Of a stretch of DNA of 64,000 nt, positions 7,937 to 15,168 are shown piece by piece. The first letter of the stretch is position 1; every line of letters starts with the position of its first letter. The notes under the pieces were generated by a model, which was not told the origin of the DNA, made no database searches, and saw only the letters and a program-made list of their open reading frames with translations. Source of the DNA: an uncultured Paraprevotella sp. (GTDB lineage: Bacteria > Bacteroidota > Bacteroidia > Bacteroidales > Bacteroidaceae); contig CAMWUI010000003.1 in assembly GCA_947177395.1 (NCBI GenBank), forward strand, positions 42,818-106,817, in the 5' to 3' direction. Made by a program: the position numbers and the translations under genes.

Positions 7937-9016
7937 TTATTGGGGGCTTAGGGTTCGGAATCCCATGTTGACAGCCATTTGGCTGAGAGGGGAGAATGTC
8001 TTGCGGCAGACGTTCAGGAACTGCTCGTCGGACATTTGCATCAAATCCTGCGGGGAACAGCCCAAGGCATAGTACTCGTCCAGAGTGTTGTCCCTTTTCC
8101 CGCTTTGAGGGATATACAGACGCAACGCCTTGTGCTGCACCTTCGCCATCTTGGGGAGATAGTAGTCGAGGTCGGGGATGCGGTTGATCTTGGAGGAGTT
8201 GAACGAGCCGTCGGCAGGAATCAGGTTCCAGTTCTGATTGTGCGACACGAAGCTCCACGGAATGAAGTGGTCGAGGTCATATTCATTCCTTCCAAGCGGC
8301 GTGTCCTTGTATATGCACCGGATGGGGCCACCTATCTCGATGACCTTATTCCAGAACTTCTTCTGTCTGTTCAGCGGTTCCCGTTCTTCCGGGCGAAGCA
8401 ACTTGCCGGATATGTTCGGTACGTTGGGATTCTTCGACTGCAAGAACAACGTGAGGTTCCACAAAGCAAAATCGCGAAGCACCTCATAATTGGTTGTCAG
8501 ATAACTGCTCCAACGCGGATTGATGGTAACCGTAAGCCTTTCACCACTACCCGTCAGGGAATACAGACAATCATTCTCAAACGACTGGCTGCGACGTTGC
8601 ATCTCGGAATCGTCGGTTGTGTCAATCCAAGGCTTCTGAAAGCGGAAAGGGACATTATTCAACAGAATCTTGACTCTCTTCTTCACCTCCCTGTCCTCCG
8701 AAATGGCATTAGAGATGGCTTCATTCTTGTCTTCGAACCTGTCATCTACCGTAATGCCCGTCAACAGAGCCACATCGGGAATAATCTTCGACATGGAATC
8801 GCCCTTGCCAAACAACAGTCGGAAATACAGGGTCGGGTACCAAGCGTAGGCAACCATCCGAGCCGCCACATCGAGAGCCAGCATTTCATCCTTCTGCTCC
8901 TTGACGTGCATGTCGAGCAACGCCAAGAGCCAATAGAATTTGTACGTTGCCGTTGTCGTGTCAAACACGCGATTCATGGCGTTGGTTGACAATATGTCCG
9001 ACTGAGGAATCTGCAT
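7937..9016 (-). CDS. HNH endonuclease domain protein
   Basis: A 359-residue protein with a C-terminal HNH nuclease domain: D249-H250 in EYDLDHFIPWSF, then N264 and N273 in the NWNLIPADGSFNSS segment, the usual DH...N...N pattern. Residues 1-200 are helical with aromatic patches (YAWYPTLYFRLLFG at 57-70) and may bind the target or the neighbouring proteins. It is followed after 2 nt by the methyltransferase-HIT gene and preceded by the XRE regulator with a 36-nt gap. The arrangement suggests a nuclease paired with a modifying or nucleotide-handling enzyme. It is not a Cas9 fragment: no RuvC motifs are seen. Confidence 0.85.
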   Translation of the reverse strand: MQIPQSDILSTNAMNRVFDTTTATYKFYWLLALLDMHVKEQKDEMLALDVAARMVAYAWYPTLYFRLLFGKGDSMSKIIPDVALLTGITVDDRFEDKNEAISNAISEDREVKKRVKILLNNVPFRFQKPWIDTTDDSEMQRRSQSFENDCLYSLTGSGERLTVTINPRWSSYLTTNYEVLRDFALWNLTLFLQSKNPNVPNISGKLLRPEEREPLNRQKKFWNKVIEIGGPIRCIYKDTPLGRNEYDLDHFIPWSFVSHNQNWNLIPADGSFNSSKINRIPDLDYYLPKMAKVQHKALRLYIPQSGKRDNTLDEYYALGCSPQDLMQMSDEQFLNVCRKTFSPLSQMAVNMGFRTLSPQ

Positions 9017-9052
9017 ATCTTTTACAAATTAAAATGTATTATAATACGAACG

Positions 9053-9331
9053 TCAGAATTCAGAATGTTTACTGTCCACACCTGTTTCAGCCTGGGAATC
9101 AACTTTCTCTTCATTTTTATCAAGCTCTTCATACCTGACAAGGTCTTTAAATTCCACGCCAAGCAACCTTGTTATCTTCATCAGCGATTCCAACGGAGGT
9201 TGTGACGAGTTGGTACACCACTTAGATACAGTAGTTGGCGCACATCCCAACTGCTTGGACAGCCAGAGATTAGACTTCTTTTTCTCTGCCAGTATCACCT
9301 TCAGGCGATTGAGGTCTTTGTTACTTGCCAT
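9053..9331 (-). CDS. XRE/Cro-type helix-turn-helix regulator
   Basis: A 92-residue protein with an HTH_3-type domain across residues 7-62 (LAEKKKSNLWLSKQLGCAPTT is the helix-turn-helix core) and a polar, acidic tail. It is the first gene of the HNH/methyltransferase-HIT/jetABCD run. The upstream region holds a -7 box and three inverted repeats, one of them across the -33 zone, so autoregulation of the whole operon is likely. Such small regulators often time the expression of restriction or other toxic cargo. Confidence 0.85.
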   Translation of the reverse strand: MASNKDLNRLKVILAEKKKSNLWLSKQLGCAPTTVSKWCTNSSQPPLESLMKITRLLGVEFKDLVRYEELDKNEEKVDSQAETGVDSKHSEF

Positions 9332-9355
9332 TGCAATATGTTTGTTATTCGCTCA

Positions 9356-9363
9356 CAAAGGTA
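9356..9363 (-). promoter_or_regulatory. -7 box TACCTTTG for the HTH-HNH-jet operon
   Basis: TACCTTTG on the minus strand matches the Bacteroidetes TAnnTTTG consensus, 25 nt upstream of the HTH start codon. No good TTTG -33 element is seen; that zone is occupied by the inverted repeat 9375-9391. Confidence 0.6.
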
Positions 9364-9374
9364 CTCATTTTATC

Positions 9375-9391
9375 TCAGACCATAGGTCTGA
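9375..9391. promoter_or_regulatory. Operator-like inverted repeat over the -33 region
   Basis: TCAGACC (9375-9381) and GGTCTGA (9385-9391) flank ATA. It begins 12 nt upstream of the -7 box, so a bound dimer would block the promoter. It is the best candidate for the XRE protein's own operator. Confidence 0.55.
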
Positions 9392-9406
9392 TGGCCATTA
9401 AAACTT

Positions 9407-9441
9407 ACTAAAACGAGTGTTTTTAGTGAATTTTGTTCACT
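9407..9441. promoter_or_regulatory. Two further overlapping inverted repeats upstream of the HTH gene
   Basis: ACTAAAA (9407-9413) pairs with TTTTAGT (9421-9427), and AGTGAA (9425-9430) pairs with TTCACT (9436-9441). They share AGT and lie 16-50 nt upstream of the first operator candidate. They could be auxiliary operators or signals for the converging end of the neighbouring operon. Confidence 0.4.
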
Positions 9442-9509
9442 TTACAGAGAGGTTTGTATCTTTTTTCTTGTCAAAAGCAGGATTAATTCAATATCCTAAC
9501 AACAGATGC

Positions 9510-9638
9510 TCAGTTTAAGTACCTCATCTGTTTATTCTTCACAGACGGAAGATAGGCTTTCAAAGTTTTACAGTGCTCGCGTTCCATAAACGCCATCACC
9601 TCATCGTGTCTTACTAGCCAACATTCTCCCAGATTCAT
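9510..9638 (-). CDS. Possible 42-residue protein at the end of the STAND operon
   Basis: An ATG at 9638 is 1 nt beyond the TGA of the DUF4365 gene and is preceded by AGAAGGGA at good ribosome-binding distance. The frame runs 42 codons to a TGA at 9510-9512. The product is basic and aromatic, contains two Cys, and begins MNLGECWLVRHDE. I recognise no family. Placement and ribosome site support it; its length does not allow more. Confidence 0.4.
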   Translation of the reverse strand: MNLGECWLVRHDEVMAFMEREHCKTLKAYLPSVKNKQMRYLN

Positions 9639-9639
9639 A

Positions 9640-11487
9640 TCACATCCCTTCTGATTCTCGTACAAACCTCCATATCGGGAACTCCTTTAAACTCTTTTTC
9701 TCGTCCTCCCGCATCGTCTCAAATAACTGCTGAAATTCTTCCTGCCTGTCTAATAACAAATACACTCCTGCTTTCACCATGTCCCCTGCAAACTCATCAT
9801 TCAGCATATCCTCCAACATTTGGCGTTCATCTGCCGTCAGTTCGCGCTGCCGTTTCATAATCTGCATCTTATTGATGATGTGTAAAGGTCTCATTTCGTC
9901 CTTTGGCTCTTTCCCAATCAGCCAATCATTCAGTTTCGATGCTTCCTCCAACAGTTTCTTGCTTCTTTCCACGTCTGTCTTTTCCAATGCATCCGCAGCC
10001 GTTATCATCGCCAGCACGTCGTAGTTAGACATCATATAGCAATACTTATGTTGTCGCGCAGCCTCTTCTGCAGAAGAAATAATATTATCAAAGTCAATAT
10101 TATCGACCTTCTCCCATAGTTTATCCAACTGCAAATAGGAATATGGACTCACGTTGATTGTCTCATCTTCACTTATCTTATACGCTATTCTTATCGACCT
10201 GTCAAAGAAGTCACCAATAGCACACATGCCATCTTTCCCTACTGCACACCACAGCAACAATTCTATATTGCCGATTTCCAACAAAAGCAATGTTGCCTCC
10301 TGCCCGGGTAGGTTCACCATATTTCCTTTCCCGACAGTTTCTATCAGTAAATCTATGAGCTTGCCTTGGTCATCTGTAATTGCCGTCAGGTCAAAAGGCT
10401 TTGTGACATGAAGTGTTTCGAGCACATTGTCCAGCTCTTTCCATCGTATGAGCTTTTGACGCAGTTCCTCTACATACTCCTTCTCATGCACTTTCATTTG
10501 AAGGTCAAGCATTCCAACGCTCAATCCCCCCGTATCATTTAACGCCACGCCGAATTCTGCCTCATTAATGGATTCCTTTAAGTATTTTGCTTTGGTTGTC
10601 AACTTCACAGTAGCTTGTTTCATATCCGTATTATCCATTGGCATGTTAATAGTCATAACATTACCAATCTTAATGATGATACGTCCGTCCTTTATCTCAT
10701 TGTGATAACCCTTGAAATAGACCTTATCTCCAACCCGCACCTCACTATCATCTTCCCGCTGGAATATAAATCGTCCTGGACCGTTCGACAATGGCATATC
10801 AACATCCAATTCCTTTGATATTTTAGCGTAGATATACGAACTGTGTGTACTCAGGTATTTCATCAGTTGCAGTCTGTCCGCATATTTTAAGGGTGCGATA
10901 AACGAGAAGTCTTTGATTCCCTTCTTCAAAGCCTCTTCCATTGACAATAGTTTCGAATGTGCAAAGCTTATCATCTTCTTACTGTTGCTCAGGAATACCA
11001 TCAGTTGGTCTTCAAACTCCTTAAGATCTTCAGTTAGCGGATGAAACAATGTCATCCTTGTCGCGTTCTTTCCCATGTCGCGCAACAACTTGTTTACCAG
11101 GTCAGGCAATAGTTCCCTAAAAAATAGCATCCGCTCTTTTGAATCCTTCTTTACCTGACAAACAATAAAGAATGTTGGCTCCTCCAAATAGGCTTTTAAA
11201 TCAGCCTTTTCAAGTTTAAATTTCCACTTCTTTGTGACAAAACGGCCTACCTCTGTTCCTTTTATCTGTATGGGCACCCTTCCTTGTAGGTGTTCTTTAT
11301 CTCTAATGCCATCAGCATAAAGGTACAAATGTCCATCCCAGCATGGTTCTTTGTCATTGTCTGCAATGAACTGCGAGATCACTTTGCTGTCCTCAATAAA
11401 GCTTTTGAAGTGATTCAACGCTTTCTCTTCAATCGCTTTTGTATCTATCGTGTCCTTTACTTTTTTCATTTTCACACCAATTTTCAT
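9640..11487 (-). CDS. DUF4365-type PD-(D/E)xK nuclease with long C-terminal region
   Basis: A 615-residue protein. Residues about 15-170 form a DUF4365-like nuclease: D51 in EPCWDGHLYLY and Q74-x-K76 in GRVPIQIKGTE fit the PD-(D/E)xK core. The middle (about 190-350) looks beta-rich, and the remainder is helical with repeat-like segments (SSAEEAARQHKYCY, AADALEKTDVER) that may be TPR-like. DUF4365 domains are often the effector of STAND-type defence systems (family knowledge). The gene is preceded by a 3-nt gap and followed at once by a 42-codon ORF. I infer it is the nuclease arm of the protease-STAND operon upstream. A second in-frame ATG lies at 11469. Confidence 0.75.
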   Translation of the reverse strand: MKIGVKMKKVKDTIDTKAIEEKALNHFKSFIEDSKVISQFIADNDKEPCWDGHLYLYADGIRDKEHLQGRVPIQIKGTEVGRFVTKKWKFKLEKADLKAYLEEPTFFIVCQVKKDSKERMLFFRELLPDLVNKLLRDMGKNATRMTLFHPLTEDLKEFEDQLMVFLSNSKKMISFAHSKLLSMEEALKKGIKDFSFIAPLKYADRLQLMKYLSTHSSYIYAKISKELDVDMPLSNGPGRFIFQREDDSEVRVGDKVYFKGYHNEIKDGRIIIKIGNVMTINMPMDNTDMKQATVKLTTKAKYLKESINEAEFGVALNDTGGLSVGMLDLQMKVHEKEYVEELRQKLIRWKELDNVLETLHVTKPFDLTAITDDQGKLIDLLIETVGKGNMVNLPGQEATLLLLEIGNIELLLWCAVGKDGMCAIGDFFDRSIRIAYKISEDETINVSPYSYLQLDKLWEKVDNIDFDNIISSAEEAARQHKYCYMMSNYDVLAMITAADALEKTDVERSKKLLEEASKLNDWLIGKEPKDEMRPLHIINKMQIMKRQRELTADERQMLEDMLNDEFAGDMVKAGVYLLLDRQEEFQQLFETMREDEKKSLKEFPIWRFVRESEGM

Positions 11488-11490
11488 TCG

Positions 11491-12264
11491 TTATTTACCA
11501 TGATTATTCATCACAATCTCCACCCCAGCGCTCAATGCTCGGATGGCTGAAGGTAAATGGATATTATCATTCCCGTCCTTTTTCGACGACGCGAGCACAT
11601 CCCCTTGTCCGTTCTCCGAGAAGTGTTCATATTGCGAGAAATACTTGTAATAGTGAAACAATCGTGTTGCCTCCTTTTTAAGTTCAGGAATCCTAATCAA
11701 GAAGTTTACAACATCTTTGGTCATAACACTCTTCACCCTCGAAAAACCTTCATCTTTCAATTGTTGTTTCGATTGCTTTATTACCGTCAACTCTTCCAGA
11801 TTATCGTCAAGGGTCAACTGTCCCAAGAAATTATCTTCCATCGTCAACTCCCACAAATGGTCTATAAAGGCATCATCAAGTATCTTTCCCGTACTTTTCA
11901 CCTGATCTCTGTACACCTCTTTACGCTCCAACATAGAGTTGGCATACTCTATTGTTCTCAGATCCAGTTCCTCGTAAGCTCGTTCCTTGCCAGCACGCTG
12001 TATGTATAGGGCGAACAAACAATCGGTAAAGCAACAACGCAACAACAATCCTATCGGCAACTGAAAAAATGAAATCTTTCCTGTTTTCAAGACCCGCGCA
12101 GTTAACAACAGTGATGTATACAGATTTGAGTAGATACGGTATAACAGGAGGAGCTTAACCTTCTCAACCCGTTCTAGTTCACCCTGTGAATGTCCTTTCC
12201 CGTACTTTTGGATCTTCTTCAACAAGGTTAACTCTTCTGCTAACAGTTCTTTTATTTCAGTCAT
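11491..12264 (-). CDS. All-helical protein of unknown function
   Basis: A 257-residue protein, mostly amphipathic helix, with a hydrophobic stretch around residues 45-90 (LYTSLLLTARVL, LPIGLLLRCCF) that could be membrane-associated or a buried core. No catalytic motif is visible. I choose the ATG at 12264, which overlaps the stop of the previous gene by 8 nt; a TTG 18 nt upstream is less likely. It lies between the small paralogous proteins and the DUF4365 nuclease, so it should belong to the same system. I do not recognise the family. Confidence 0.6.
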   Translation of the reverse strand: MTEIKELLAEELTLLKKIQKYGKGHSQGELERVEKVKLLLLYRIYSNLYTSLLLTARVLKTGKISFFQLPIGLLLRCCFTDCLFALYIQRAGKERAYEELDLRTIEYANSMLERKEVYRDQVKSTGKILDDAFIDHLWELTMEDNFLGQLTLDDNLEELTVIKQSKQQLKDEGFSRVKSVMTKDVVNFLIRIPELKKEATRLFHYYKYFSQYEHFSENGQGDVLASSKKDGNDNIHLPSAIRALSAGVEIVMNNHGK

Positions 12265-12544
12265 TATTGTGATTATTTTCAAATTTTATCGGAGGTAAAT
12301 ATTTCATCCAGTCCATCATGTTAGCTAAATTACGCATTCTTTCATCTATATTAGCTATTTCTATTCTTCGGTTGGGAAGATACCGTGCATGTTCCAACGA
12401 GTCACCCAAAACCCATGCACGGTTTGCCAAGAATGCCTCATCTCCAGCATGTTGTTCTAACTCGTCAACTAGTAAAAACACATTATGCTCAAAGGCCGCT
12501 CTTGAATCAGGTGGCGGCATACCGTATTTACTCTTCTCTTTCAT
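12257..12544 (-). CDS. Small protein, paralogue of its upstream neighbour
   Basis: A 95-residue helical protein. Its core (AFEHNVFLLVDELE ... ARYLPNRRIEIANIDERMR) aligns with the neighbour encoded at 12528-12785, sharing a FE-x5-LL-x3-LE start and an R-x-LPN-x-R-[IL] ... DE-x2-R end. The two genes overlap by 17 nt. Tandem small paralogues beside a STAND NTPase suggest adaptor or death-domain-like partners, or a sensor heterodimer; this is inference. Confidence 0.7.
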   Translation of the reverse strand: MKEKSKYGMPPPDSRAAFEHNVFLLVDELEQHAGDEAFLANRAWVLGDSLEHARYLPNRRIEIANIDERMRNLANMMDWMKYLPPIKFENNHNND

Positions 12545-12785
12545 GCATTTTATTAAATATGTCTGATGCTAACATATGAAAACTTGATCTTACAAGTTCG
12601 TCAACTGTGTCAAGATTCAACCTACCGTTGGGCAAAACTCTCACACGCATAATAGAGTCCGCAGTTTGAATAGCAACACTTGTAGAAAAATGAATGCGGT
12701 CATTCTCCAAACACTCTCTCAAAAGATTGGCACCTCTTTCAAAGTACCTTCTCTCTGGATATGATGAATGTAGGTCTTTTGCCAT
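12528..12785 (-). CDS. Small protein, paralogue of its downstream neighbour
   Basis: An 85-residue helical protein (MAKDLHSS...). I choose the ATG at 12785, which comes 1 nt after the TAG of the preceding gene; a longer frame would overlap that gene and looks non-coding. The core YFERGANLLRECLE ... VRVLPNGRLNLDTVDELVR matches the 95-residue neighbour over about 60 positions. It probably works with the split STAND protein upstream. Confidence 0.65.
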   Translation of the reverse strand: MAKDLHSSYPERRYFERGANLLRECLENDRIHFSTSVAIQTADSIMRVRVLPNGRLNLDTVDELVRSSFHMLASDIFNKMHEREE

Positions 12786-12786
12786 A

Positions 12787-15168
12787 CTAAAAATCATTGA
12801 TTGCGTAATACACGTGCTCAGCCCTTGCGTTATCCACTTTGCTATAGAGAATTCGGTCAAACAAGTTCTCCATTATCCGGCTATATCTTCCTTTAGGTGA
12901 ATAATCCAAATAAAAACTCCTTTGGACGTATACACCCGACCGAATCAGCACCCTAATAGCCCCATTCTTAGCCATCACATGTACTTCATCAAGATACTGC
13001 TTTGCGAAGTCTCTACCAGTAACATTTAGGTCATTAAGCCTATCAATTTTATGTTCTACGAACATCTTATCTTCAAAGTCAATCCATACATCTCCCCTAT
13101 CTGGTAATGATTCAGGAATCACTGACTTCAATTCATTTAACAGGTCGGCATAGTCACATTTCTCAGCAAATACTTTAGCCATCTCATAGAGATTCCAGGA
13201 GACAGAAAAAAGAGGGATATGTAGTAATTGCGCCTCATTATCTTTCATCTTCATATGAGCCAATATCCTATCAGGATTATCCTTTGCCATTTCAAGTAGT
13301 ACAGCAGATGCTTGTGTAGCTAGTCCTATCTCTGACGGCCTCACGACCTCATCAATCAAGCAATCAATCACTCTCTCATCATATTTGACAAGCCAATAAA
13401 TCGATTCAAGTGCTCTAGACGAAACAGTTCTGTCGGGGTGCAACAAGAACCAGATTAACAAATGAATCATTTGTTCGTCTTTATTACTCTCCTCCAGTTT
13501 TCCTACAAACCAATTAAACTTCTCAAATTGTTCCGAGGATGGCCTAACATTGATGTCATAATGTCCTGTCACCACCTCAAATAGTTCATTGAAACTAAAA
13601 TCCGTTTTTCTGATAAGTGGACTTATGATTTCACTCAGCGAATACCAATAGCTACCTAATGGTGAGACAATATCTTTCCTACATTTCTCAAGAACAGCTT
13701 GGCTAGTAGGCAGGTCTGAGAGCTTCTCAATGCGTTCCTCCTCTATCATATCATTTTTTCTCTTCTTGGAAGCCCTTTCCCATTTATAACCCAACTCTTC
13801 TAACTTGCTTTCCAGCTCGTTAAGAATTGCTGTCGGAATCTTCAAACGTTCCAGTTCATTTAGATAATCACCTTTTCCATCGTGGTTATACTCATCAATA
13901 TAGTATTCTGCCATTCTGGGCAACAAATCTTCCTGCACTTTATTTTCTCCCAAGACAGTGAAAATACCTGCATGAAGTTCAGCATATTGGTAATCGTTAT
14001 GCATCTTGTCCCAGTTATCCCAGAACAATTCGCTTATTGAATACCGAATATACGGCGAAACTTCTTTACATTCCTCTAATAGCTGGCAAATGGCACTTGC
14101 TTCTATCAGATGGTTGCATCCAAGTTCATATCCTTCACCAACCTTCGGCATATCCACCTTCCACTCCTCTGCATTTTTCACAATTCTGTCCGCGGCAGGA
14201 AGTGTCTCAAACTTATAATATGCAATTGCGTCTTTTAACGAAGAAGTTTTTGCAATCGTTGCAACAAAAGTATTCTTTTGTTGCCTAATGTATCGTTGGA
14301 AGGTCATTTCACCTGATGCTTCCTCGAAAATAGCAGCAAAGTGGGCAATCTGCTTTTTATCAAAAGCTACATCTAAACTTTTGAAACGATTGATAAACTC
14401 TAATTGTGCCTCTTTATACCATTCCGGTCCCATGGAACTACGCATCACTTCGTGATAAACGATAGTTGCCTTATCACTCTCTCTCATTAAGGCATATTCA
14501 CGGCATATCTGCAGTAAATAGCCGCAACGCTCGCTGCGATTCTGCACAGCATATTCAATATATTTTACGGCCTCGTCTGCTAAATACAATGCTATGCCAC
14601 GCATTTGTTCACTTGGAGCAAATATAACAGTCAGTCTGATTAATATGGCACAATAGCCCTCTCTATATAAGGATAGTTGGTCAGACATCCTATTTTGCAA
14701 ATGCACCATAAAGTCATTGAGCTTGTCCACAAAAAACTCTTTGTATATCTCAGCCAGTTTGTCATATACAAATGGGATTAACTCTTCAGGCAACAAGTAG
14801 CTCCGCTTCCATCTCACACGCTGTTCAAAGGAAAAATCCATGGAGTCAATAATCTCTTTGACTGCAGCATACATTCCTTGATAATCCTCGCCAACCGCTC
14901 TCTTCCTGTAGAGAACTCCATGGACATATGCTGTTCGGGCAACTAAGGCTTCAATATATCTTGCCCAACTGATGTCACCATGATAGTTGCGGTTCAGTGT
15001 CGGGCAAGTCAGTTCTTCATCGAGATATGCCAAATACAGACTCTCCTGATAGAAATGATTCAGCGAATCGGCATCAACATCAACACCATTATCCTTCCTG
15101 AATATAAAAGGTCCGGGATTGGGGCCATAATCCTTCAGTATCTTTTGAACGATATCCTTACGGATTTT
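12787..15168 (-). CDS. C-terminal helical-repeat half of the trypsin-STAND protein (frameshifted)
   Basis: The frame is open for 793 codons from just after a TAA at 15169-15171 to a TAG at 12787-12789. No ATG exists in its first 50 codons; the first usable start is a TTG at 15033, which would drop 45 well-formed residues (for example GPNPGPFIFRKDNG). This coding-like text begins exactly at the A6 run (15165-15170) where the preceding protease-NTPase gene ends in the other frame. A single -1 shift there joins the two into one protein of about 1,650 residues. The product is helical throughout, with TPR/HEAT-like repeats, as expected for the C-terminal sensor of a STAND NTPase. Whether the shift is a mutation, a sequencing error or programmed cannot be told from the sequence alone. 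Confidence 0.7.
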   Translation of the reverse strand, partial: KIRKDIVQKILKDYGPNPGPFIFRKDNGVDVDADSLNHFYQESLYLAYLDEELTCPTLNRNYHGDISWARYIEALVARTAYVHGVLYRKRAVGEDYQGMYAAVKEIIDSMDFSFEQRVRWKRSYLLPEELIPFVYDKLAEIYKEFFVDKLNDFMVHLQNRMSDQLSLYREGYCAILIRLTVIFAPSEQMRGIALYLADEAVKYIEYAVQNRSERCGYLLQICREYALMRESDKATIVYHEVMRSSMGPEWYKEAQLEFINRFKSLDVAFDKKQIAHFAAIFEEASGEMTFQRYIRQQKNTFVATIAKTSSLKDAIAYYKFETLPAADRIVKNAEEWKVDMPKVGEGYELGCNHLIEASAICQLLEECKEVSPYIRYSISELFWDNWDKMHNDYQYAELHAGIFTVLGENKVQEDLLPRMAEYYIDEYNHDGKGDYLNELERLKIPTAILNELESKLEELGYKWERASKKRKNDMIEEERIEKLSDLPTSQAVLEKCRKDIVSPLGSYWYSLSEIISPLIRKTDFSFNELFEVVTGHYDINVRPSSEQFEKFNWFVGKLEESNKDEQMIHLLIWFLLHPDRTVSSRALESIYWLVKYDERVIDCLIDEVVRPSEIGLATQASAVLLEMAKDNPDRILAHMKMKDNEAQLLHIPLFSVSWNLYEMAKVFAEKCDYADLLNELKSVIPESLPDRGDVWIDFEDKMFVEHKIDRLNDLNVTGRDFAKQYLDEVHVMAKNGAIRVLIRSGVYVQRSFYLDYSPKGRYSRIMENLFDRILYSKVDNARAEHVYYAINDF

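Noticed and set aside
8105..8258. Longer N-terminus for the methyltransferase-HIT protein (start at 8258)
   Set aside because: The extra 108 codons overlap the HNH gene in another frame and encode low-complexity Arg/Pro/Gln text; the ATG at 7934 sits properly after the HNH stop.
7979..8989. Rightward 336-codon frame opposite the HNH gene
   Set aside because: It is antisense to the HNH endonuclease, whose DH...N...N motif is clear; no motif in the antisense frame.
7937..9016. Cas9-like or retron-type nuclease
   Set aside because: Only the HNH motif is present; no RuvC segments, no arginine-rich bridge helix, no repeats or reverse transcriptase nearby.
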